Part shown: positions 18,135-23,381 of the stretch, piece after piece
How the letters are laid out: each line of letters begins with the position of its first letter
How positions within the stretch are numbered: the first letter of the stretch is position 1
Program-made: the position numbers and the translations under genes
Origin: a virus
DNA length: 23,381 nt
Reading direction: 5' to 3' (one strand)
IMG/VR virus record: IMGVR_UViG_3300020084_000109
Coordinates: 1-23,381 of that record
The notes under the pieces: model-generated
Told to the model about the DNA's origin: nothing
The model's database searches: none
Seen by the model: only the letters and a program-made list of their open reading frames with translations

Positions 18135-19037
18135 ATGACTACACGAACTGGAAATTTCAGTAATCTCTTAGCTCCTGGGCTAAGAAAAATATTCTTCGAC
18201 TATCTCAAAGGTCGTCCGCCTGAGTTTGACAAAATCTTCAATGTAAACTCATCCACACGTAATTATGAAGATGACTTCGAGATGAGTATGCTTGGAGGAT
18301 CATTTCCTCAGAAGCCTGAAGGTGAAAGTATTCAATACGTGGATCCTAAGGCTGGTAGCACAGTTAGATACACCCATAAGACCTTCGGAATGGGGTTTAG
18401 AGTTACCGAGGAAATGTATGAGGATGATCTTTATAATAAGATCAAGAAAATGCCCTCAGGATTGGCTAAAGCTCAAAATAACACTATTGAGTTACAAGCC
18501 ATAGGAGTCTTAGATGACGCCTTCACAGGTGCGACTTATACGGGCTTTGATACTTTAGCCCTATGCCATGTATCTCATACAATCCTTTATACTGGTGGAA
18601 CTTATGCTAATAAACCCACCATAGATGCAGATTTAGGTCTCACAACGCTTCAGGCAGCTATAACAAATTTAGAAAAAACTCCTGATCAAGATGGAGTTCT
18701 CGCAGTAGTTAAACCCAAATGGGTTATTATAGCTCCTGATAACAAATTTATTGCTAGGGAGATCTTAAGATCCGAATATAAGCCCTACACCTCAGGGAAT
18801 GAGATTAACGCCCTGCTGGATGAGGAGCTCAAATACTTCGTTTCTCACTATCTCTCCGACACAGATGCATGGTTTGTGCAGTGTACCACTCACGACCTTA
18901 ACTGGTTCTGGAGACGTAAACCAAGATTTGATAACTCTGATGACTTTGATACTGGGGATGCTAAATACAAAGGTACCCATCGTTCGATTCAGGGTTTCGG
19001 AGATTGGAGAGGTATTTATGGTAGTTCTGGTGGTTAA
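18135..19037 (+). CDS. Major capsid protein (HK97-fold type)
   Basis: A 300-aa protein. The N-terminal arm (FSNLLAPGLRKIFFDYLKGR) is followed by a P-domain-like region with GSTVRYTHKTFGMGFRVTEE, and then a long helix (LAKAQNNTIELQAIGVLDDA). The segment VVKPKWVIIAPDNKFIAREI and the closing 'W.VQCTTHDLNWFWRRKPRF' match the HK97-like major capsid proteins of phages with small heads. It builds the icosahedral shell. AAAGGAGGTGAAAA precedes the ATG. A long hairpin follows the gene. Confidence 0.85.
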   Translation: MTTRTGNFSNLLAPGLRKIFFDYLKGRPPEFDKIFNVNSSTRNYEDDFEMSMLGGSFPQKPEGESIQYVDPKAGSTVRYTHKTFGMGFRVTEEMYEDDLYNKIKKMPSGLAKAQNNTIELQAIGVLDDAFTGATYTGFDTLALCHVSHTILYTGGTYANKPTIDADLGLTTLQAAITNLEKTPDQDGVLAVVKPKWVIIAPDNKFIAREILRSEYKPYTSGNEINALLDEELKYFVSHYLSDTDAWFVQCTTHDLNWFWRRKPRFDNSDDFDTGDAKYKGTHRSIQGFGDWRGIYGSSGG

Positions 19038-19045
19038 TCGCTAAC

Positions 19046-19082
19046 TAGGAGAGTTATAGACTCTAAGTCTCTAACTCTCCTA
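19046..19082. terminator. Long hairpin after the major capsid gene
   Basis: A 17-bp stem with one mismatch (19046-19062 with 19066-19082) and a 3-nt loop, 8 nt after the capsid stop; the arm begins TAGGAGAGTTA. Only AAATTTAAATTT follows, so full termination is doubtful. It could be an attenuator that lowers expression of the cassette beyond, or a 3' mRNA protector of the capsid transcript. Confidence 0.6.
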
Positions 19083-19123
19083 AATTTAAATTTAAACTTA
19101 AAATACTCTCGGAGGTAAAAGTT

Positions 19124-19357
19124 ATGGCTACAAAAAATACCAGCGATGGAAACATTAAGCTCCCTACCCAAGATGCAGCTGGTAACCTATTCGCAATTCT
19201 TAGCATCGAAGAAGGATCAGCTAACTCTTTTCACTGCTTAGCAATGAACGTGAGGGGGACTACTTATTACTATTGGCCCAACTCCTCAGGTGTTCTCAGA
19301 TACGGAACCACCGAGCCAACAGTATCTACTCAAGATTCTGCTGGTGGTGCAGTTTAA
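19124..19357 (+). CDS. Small Ser/Thr-rich protein before the modification cassette, 77 aa
   Basis: A beta-rich protein (IKLPTQDAAGNLFAILSIEE; CLAMNVRGTTYYYWPNSS) with a Thr/Ser-rich C-terminus (YGTTEPTVSTQDSAGGAV). It looks like a small capsid or head protein. CGGAGGTAAAAG precedes the ATG. Its stop overlaps the start of the B12-binding radical SAM gene (TAATG), so it is the first gene of the same translational unit and could be a substrate of it. That idea is inference only. Confidence 0.6.
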   Translation: MATKNTSDGNIKLPTQDAAGNLFAILSIEEGSANSFHCLAMNVRGTTYYYWPNSSGVLRYGTTEPTVSTQDSAGGAV

Positions 19358-20646
19358 TGAACGTATTGCTTGGAGCTAAATACTCAGTCGTTGAGCCCCT
19401 TGGAGTTATGTTCTTATCTGGGATGCTCAAATCTCAAGGACATAAAGTAGATATAGCCTTAATTAAAGACGAGAAAGACCTTTTAGTTAAACTATCCCCC
19501 AAACATGACTTTGTAGGTCTCTCAACTTATACAGGCTACCACAAACAAATGTTCTCCTTGGCTGACTATCTTCTCCAAACACGCCATAAGGTCATCATAG
19601 GCGGACCTCATGCTACTTATTTCTCCTCTGAGTGCTCTAAGCATAGTAACTATGTTGTTAAGGGAGAAGGGTTAAAAGCTTTAGTTAACATAATTGAGGG
19701 TAAGGTTAACTCAAACATAGTTTTTGAGTCCTCTTTATTACCCTCAGAGCTAATCCCTATTCCAGATAGATATAGTATCTACTCTCAATATGATTCTTGT
19801 AAAACTAACCCAATAAAAAATGTTATGGCTAGCTTTGGTTGTCCTTATAGTTGCACTTATTGCTATAATGACAGTTATAAAAAGTTATACCCCAATTATG
19901 CTGTGAGATATAGAGAGGTTAGCTCAGTAATAGAAGAATGCCTACAACTTAAAGCTTATCCTTTAAAACTCATATACTTTGAAGACGACTGTTTTGGGTT
20001 AAAAATAAGCTGGTTGAGAGAATTCTCAACCGAGTATAAAGCCAAAGTTAACCTCCCTTATCACTGCCAAATACGCCCTGAGATGGTCACCAAAGAGAGA
20101 CTTGAACTACTCAAGTCCTCCAACTGTCAAGGAGTAACTCTTGCTATTGAGACATCTAATGAAAAGATAAGACAAAACTTACTCGGAAGACTTTCTACAA
20201 ACTCTCAAATAATTGAGGCTTGTAAACTAATAAAACTCAAAGAACTTAAACTAAGAACCGAACAAATGCTTGGAGTCCCCCAAACGACATTTGAGGATGA
20301 ACTTGAGTTGCTTAAGCTTAACTCTCAACTCTCCCCAGACATGGCTTGGGTTAGTATCTATTCTCCTTATCTAGGTACAAGTCTCGGAGATTATTGTTTA
20401 GAAAGTAAACTCTACTCCCAAAACAATGATGATCTTAGTGATTCCTTCTTTGAAAAATCTAATCTCAACTTTGATTTAGAGCGCTTATTTAAAACTAACA
20501 ATCTTCATAAGATCTTCTCGACTTGTGCTTTGTTTAAAAATGGAGAAGAGTTAGCTAAGAAGTACTTAGAAGGCGAGTTAAACTTACCTAGATGGTTTAA
20601 CTTAACAAGAAAACACTTATTTGATAACAACTTATATGTTACCTAA
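19357..20646 (+). CDS. B12-binding-type radical SAM enzyme, 429 aa
   Basis: The start is placed at ATG 19357, overlapping the previous stop; the frame reaches further back but only over the small gene. The N-terminal 130 residues have the layout of a cobalamin-binding Rossmann domain as in B12-dependent radical SAM enzymes (LGVMFLSGMLKSQGHKVDIA; VGLSTYTG; VIIGGPHATYFSSE). The radical SAM motif is CPYSCTYC (Cys162, Cys166, Cys169), and YFEDDCFG matches the 'DD.F' loop of this family. The enzyme makes 5'-deoxyadenosyl radicals, often for methylation or rearrangement of unactivated carbon. The DxHxxG lower-ligand motif is not evident. No substrate can be named. Confidence 0.8.
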   Translation: MNVLLGAKYSVVEPLGVMFLSGMLKSQGHKVDIALIKDEKDLLVKLSPKHDFVGLSTYTGYHKQMFSLADYLLQTRHKVIIGGPHATYFSSECSKHSNYVVKGEGLKALVNIIEGKVNSNIVFESSLLPSELIPIPDRYSIYSQYDSCKTNPIKNVMASFGCPYSCTYCYNDSYKKLYPNYAVRYREVSSVIEECLQLKAYPLKLIYFEDDCFGLKISWLREFSTEYKAKVNLPYHCQIRPEMVTKERLELLKSSNCQGVTLAIETSNEKIRQNLLGRLSTNSQIIEACKLIKLKELKLRTEQMLGVPQTTFEDELELLKLNSQLSPDMAWVSIYSPYLGTSLGDYCLESKLYSQNNDDLSDSFFEKSNLNFDLERLFKTNNLHKIFSTCALFKNGEELAKKYLEGELNLPRWFNLTRKHLFDNNLYVT

Positions 20647-21562
20647 GCAGATAATCTTAGAATTAACTAACTCTTGTAACTCCAACTGCGTAATGTGTTT
20701 GCGTAGGCACTCTAATCGTTTGGTTAAACATATGGAGTTAGAGTTAATCGAGAAAGTTATCTTAGAAATAAAAAACAAAAAGATGTCTACTCAAGATAAT
20801 CCTGTTGGTTTATGCGGCATAGGAGAACCAACTCTTCATCCTCAACTAAAAGAAGCCCTCTCTATAATTAAACAAGTTCCTTTTGGTTTTGGTACTAATT
20901 GTGAAAATTTAACTCCTGAAGTTTCTCACATATTGATTGAGTCTAAATTCATTGATTTTAACTTATCTATCGACTCTATGTTTGCAGAAAGTCATAACAA
21001 AATAAAACCAGGATTAAGTTTCTATAACGTATTTAAGAATGCTAGATACTTCCTTGATCAATTAAGAGCTCAACCTTACCGTTTTTGGAGATCTGTAACT
21101 ATTCAATTTATAGTTCTCGACCTAAACGTAAATGAGGTAAGAGATTTTATACTTTTTTGGTTAAACTACATAAAAGATATTCCTAATACTATAATCTACA
21201 TAAAGCCTATATGTAAGTGGCCATCAAATAATGGGGATAACCAACACTATCCTTCACCAAGAAGCTTCAGAAAAATTGAAGATAGCAAAGTATTATATGG
21301 CGATTTTAATAACGTAGAATTCAGGGATAGTTGTACTTTATTTAATAGTTTCGTTCAAATTCAATCTGACGGTAGTTATTCCCCATGCTGTATGAACTCA
21401 GATGATGAATATAAGGTAGGTAACATTAAAAACTCAAGTATCGAAGAGCTATTTAACTCAAGCAAGATGAACTACTATCGTGATAAGTTTGATTCTAAAA
21501 ACTATGACGATATCCCTTTTTGTCGTTATTGTTCAAGCTATGAGCTACAATATGAAATATGA
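20636..21562 (+). CDS. Radical SAM protein with SPASM-type C-terminus, 308 aa
   Basis: The chosen ATG at 20636 overlaps the previous gene by 11 nt; a TTG at 20621 would add five residues. The N-terminus has CNSNCVMC (Cys14, Cys18, Cys21), the 4Fe-4S motif. The partial GIGEPTLHP matches the 'GGEP' SAM-binding motif. The C-terminus has SYSPCCMN, a VGNIKNSSIEELF linker and PFCRYCSSYE, a SPASM/twitch-type auxiliary cluster domain used by peptide- and carbohydrate-modifying radical SAM enzymes. It follows the B12-type enzyme and precedes a methyltransferase in the same overlapping unit. Confidence 0.82.
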   Translation: MLPKQIILELTNSCNSNCVMCLRRHSNRLVKHMELELIEKVILEIKNKKMSTQDNPVGLCGIGEPTLHPQLKEALSIIKQVPFGFGTNCENLTPEVSHILIESKFIDFNLSIDSMFAESHNKIKPGLSFYNVFKNARYFLDQLRAQPYRFWRSVTIQFIVLDLNVNEVRDFILFWLNYIKDIPNTIIYIKPICKWPSNNGDNQHYPSPRSFRKIEDSKVLYGDFNNVEFRDSCTLFNSFVQIQSDGSYSPCCMNSDDEYKVGNIKNSSIEELFNSSKMNYYRDKFDSKNYDDIPFCRYCSSYELQYEI

Positions 21563-22070
21563 TATTAACTATTATGAAAAAATGCTCAGACAAAACTCTA
21601 TATCTGCTGAGCGAATATCAAAAGTTAGATGGAAATTTATAAATCCTCTCAACCCAAAATACGTCCTTGATTATGGCAGCGGAGTAGGTTGGTTTAGAGC
21701 TTATCGCCCAGATGGAGTTGAAGTAGATAGTTACGACATAGGAGAATTTCCTCAAACTGGAATTACTCAAAGTTTCTACAGTGTGGTTTGCTTCTGGGAT
21801 GTTTTAGAACATATAGCTAATTTAAGTGAAGTAGAAGGCATTCTAAGTATGACTAACTACATAGCTCTATCTCTCCCAATTAAATCAGATTCTCAGCCTC
21901 TTAGAAGTTGGAAACACTTCAAACCAGGAGAGCATTTACATTATTTCTCAGAGCAATCTTTAGATGACATATTTGAGAGATATAGTTTTAATATCTTAAT
22001 AAGAGGAAAACCAGAGTGTCCTCCTAGAAAAGACATATTATCCTTGATTTATCAAAGGAGCTTAGTATGA
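21540..22070 (+). CDS. Class I SAM-dependent methyltransferase, about 176 aa
   Basis: Motif I is VLDYGSGVGWF (residues 42-52), followed by an acidic turn (VDSYDIGEF) and CFWDVLEHI (about 84-92). HFKPGEHLHYFSEQSLDDIF matches Methyltransf_23-type proteins, which often act on O-antigen sugars or small molecules. The longest frame starts at 21480, but its first 20 codons overlap the SPASM enzyme's end; ATG 21540 or 21552 is more likely, with no clear ribosome site, so translation is probably coupled. The stop overlaps the glycosyltransferase start (ATGA). Confidence 0.75.
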   Translation: MSYNMKYDINYYEKMLRQNSISAERISKVRWKFINPLNPKYVLDYGSGVGWFRAYRPDGVEVDSYDIGEFPQTGITQSFYSVVCFWDVLEHIANLSEVEGILSMTNYIALSLPIKSDSQPLRSWKHFKPGEHLHYFSEQSLDDIFERYSFNILIRGKPECPPRKDILSLIYQRSLV

Positions 22071-22909
22071 TAACTTTAGGCGTCCCAGCAGGTATAGGAG
22101 ATTGTAGTTGGATAGTTAGCAAATTAGTTAACTCCCCTCAATGGCCAGAGGTTAAATTCTTAATCGCCGATGGTTGGCCTTATAGGACTAAACCCCTTTT
22201 TGATATGCTTGGAGTAGAATCAGACTATGGAAAATTTAATTATGAATTTATCTTAACCTTTGAACAAATGCATCCTTATAAAACATGGGAAACTATAACC
22301 TCCAATGGTTTTGGAGTTTTTTACCTTCAACCTAATATGTTTCTTGAGAGAGATACTTTAAATAATTGGCTTCCAGATTTAGAAACTAATTATCATTATA
22401 AGTTAAAACTACCTCAAATTAAGAACAAGAAATACTATGCCAAACTAACAAAAGGTAACTGGATAGGAATTAGTGCTGCTTCCTACAGAGGACACGAGGC
22501 TTGGAGAACTTGGAGTATGTCAAAGTGGAAGAGCTTAGTTAAAATGCTCTTAAATGAAGGTTATAATATTTGCTTCTTAGGCGGCTCTTGGGATGATTTG
22601 ACAAGATCACTTGAGTTTGAATTTGGTGATGATAGATGTTTAAGCTTAGTAGGTCAAACCGAGTTTAGTGAAGCTTGTGCTGTTCAAAAGTTACTCAAAT
22701 TTTATATTGGATTTAGTTCAGGTTTAGGAATAATTAGAACTGTCTTAGGACTTCCTACAATTATGTTATTTCCAGATCATTTACAAAGTTTAAGCATAAG
22801 CTGGGCTGATCCTAAGGATGTAGAGAGTAAAAAATATATGGCGTTAACTTATATGAGGCCTAAGTCAGTATTCAAAGGCTTCAAAGTTCAAGAATCTATT
22901 TGGAGGTAG
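22067..22909 (+). CDS. Glycosyltransferase family 9-like (heptosyltransferase-like), 280 aa
   Basis: The N-terminal GVPAGIGDCSWIVSKLV matches the GT9 'G.GD' acceptor-side motif. The C-terminal Rossmann domain has WIGISAAS, then FLGGSWDD, LVGQTEFSEA and FYIGFSSGLGIIRTVLGLPT, the nucleotide-sugar site of ADP-heptose:LPS heptosyltransferase relatives. The length is shorter than bacterial WaaC/WaaF (about 320-350 aa). It could add sugar to host LPS, to DNA or to a phage protein. The start overlaps the methyltransferase stop (ATGA), and the last codons carry GGAGG for the next gene. Confidence 0.75.
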   Translation: MITLGVPAGIGDCSWIVSKLVNSPQWPEVKFLIADGWPYRTKPLFDMLGVESDYGKFNYEFILTFEQMHPYKTWETITSNGFGVFYLQPNMFLERDTLNNWLPDLETNYHYKLKLPQIKNKKYYAKLTKGNWIGISAASYRGHEAWRTWSMSKWKSLVKMLLNEGYNICFLGGSWDDLTRSLEFEFGDDRCLSLVGQTEFSEACAVQKLLKFYIGFSSGLGIIRTVLGLPTIMLFPDHLQSLSISWADPKDVESKKYMALTYMRPKSVFKGFKVQESIWR

Positions 22910-22911
22910 TT

Positions 22912-23052
22912 ATGAAACGAATCATTCTCACCATCATCACTGTTTTAATGCTGGCAACTCAAGTCTTTGGAGCAACCCTGAACTTGAGGGCGACTGGGAC
23001 ATCTGGAGCGGGGATTAAAATAGAATTTGTGGATTTAACAAAGAGGTACTAA
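22912..23052 (+). CDS. Small secreted protein, 46 aa
   Basis: The N-terminus MKRIILTIITVLMLATQVFG is a typical signal peptide (basic start, hydrophobic core, likely cut before ATLN). The mature part is about 26 residues. GGAGGTAGTT precedes the ATG at 22912. It is separated from the glycosyltransferase by 2 nt. Not assigned to a family; its base composition looks like the lysis region more than the cassette before it. Confidence 0.6.
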   Translation: MKRIILTIITVLMLATQVFGATLNLRATGTSGAGIKIEFVDLTKRY

Positions 23053-23053
23053 C

Positions 23054-23381
23054 GTGGAAATCAAAGGCTACAAATATATCGCTCATAAAGTAATTCCACG
23101 TCCCTGGGGGGTAGAGTGTCGTTTTACTGTTTCAAGATTAACAGATGACTCCCATATAAACGATATTGCCATGCTTGAAACTGGCAAAGAGGATGAGAAA
23201 GAAATCGCCCTTGCGATTGAGGATAGACTGTCTCGCATAGACATCTCGTTTGAATATAAAGAGCCTGAACGAATCTATACTGAAACAGAGATCAAATCCT
23301 TGTTGGTTGAAAAGGGATATTTGCAGAAAACAGAAAAGATCGAGGATTTAAAAGTATTGAGTGAGTTAACGGCGGAGGAGA
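23054..23381 (+). CDS. Hypothetical protein, partial at right edge
   Basis: An open frame from GTG 23054 to the right end (109 codons), starting MEIKGYKYIAHKVIPRPWGV. It has an alpha/beta region (ECRFTVSRLTDDSHINDIAM) and charged helices (DEKEIALAIEDRLSRI; EIKSLLVEKGYLQK). AGAGG lies about 10 nt upstream of the GTG. No domain is recognised; phage accessory or structural protein by position. Confidence 0.55.
   Translation, partial: MEIKGYKYIAHKVIPRPWGVECRFTVSRLTDDSHINDIAMLETGKEDEKEIALAIEDRLSRIDISFEYKEPERIYTETEIKSLLVEKGYLQKTEKIEDLKVLSELTAEE

Overview
The window looks like part of an AT-rich tailed-phage (Caudoviricetes) genome or prophage. It holds two blocks of tightly packed, mostly tiny genes. 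A leftward block (about 1-7077) carries early, DNA-metabolism-type genes. A rightward block (about 8044 to the right edge) carries terminase, lysis, portal and capsid genes. Almost every gene has a strong AGGAGG-type ribosome binding site and many overlap by 1-4 nt. A lipoprotein signal in the lysis region and an LPS-heptosyltransferase-like gene suggest a diderm (Gram-negative-type) host; the genus cannot be told from the sequence. No integrase, DNA polymerase or tail gene is visible, so this is only a slice of the genome.

Left block (minus strand, transcribed from about 7110 towards 1): a VRR-NUC-type nuclease, about a dozen tiny genes, a ribbon-helix-helix protein, a Cas4/RecB-like PD-(D/E)XK nuclease with four candidate Fe-S cysteines, a Sak4-like P-loop ATPase, several micro membrane proteins, zinc-ribbon peptides, and a Lar-like restriction-alleviation protein cut by the left edge. 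The ATPase and nuclease fit phage recombination/replication. Many of these genes are too short for usual ORF cut-offs and were read directly from the sequence.

Centre (about 6331-9069): the divergent control region. It holds nine copies of an AT-rich motif close to ATAACATATTGATTTTATTA, mostly in inverted pairs, including a perfect 29-bp inverted repeat upstream of a consensus leftward promoter. It also holds a family of GACAAAATGTC palindromes, two small rightward genes closed by a strong terminator, and five back-to-back 10-bp repeats upstream of the small terminase. This could be an origin, an operator array and a packaging-recognition region.

Right block (plus strand): small terminase, an unknown gene, large terminase, an HExxH metalloprotease, an unusually placed lysis cassette (M15 peptidase, holin-like and spanin-like proteins, lipoprotein), a 19-residue lysine-rich micropeptide, portal, scaffold-like protein, decoration-like protein and HK97-type major capsid protein. 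Directly after the capsid module is an overlapping four-gene cassette: B12-binding-type radical SAM enzyme, SPASM-type radical SAM enzyme, class I methyltransferase and GT9-like glycosyltransferase. Such a set in a phage structural operon is the most striking content. The window ends in small unknown genes.
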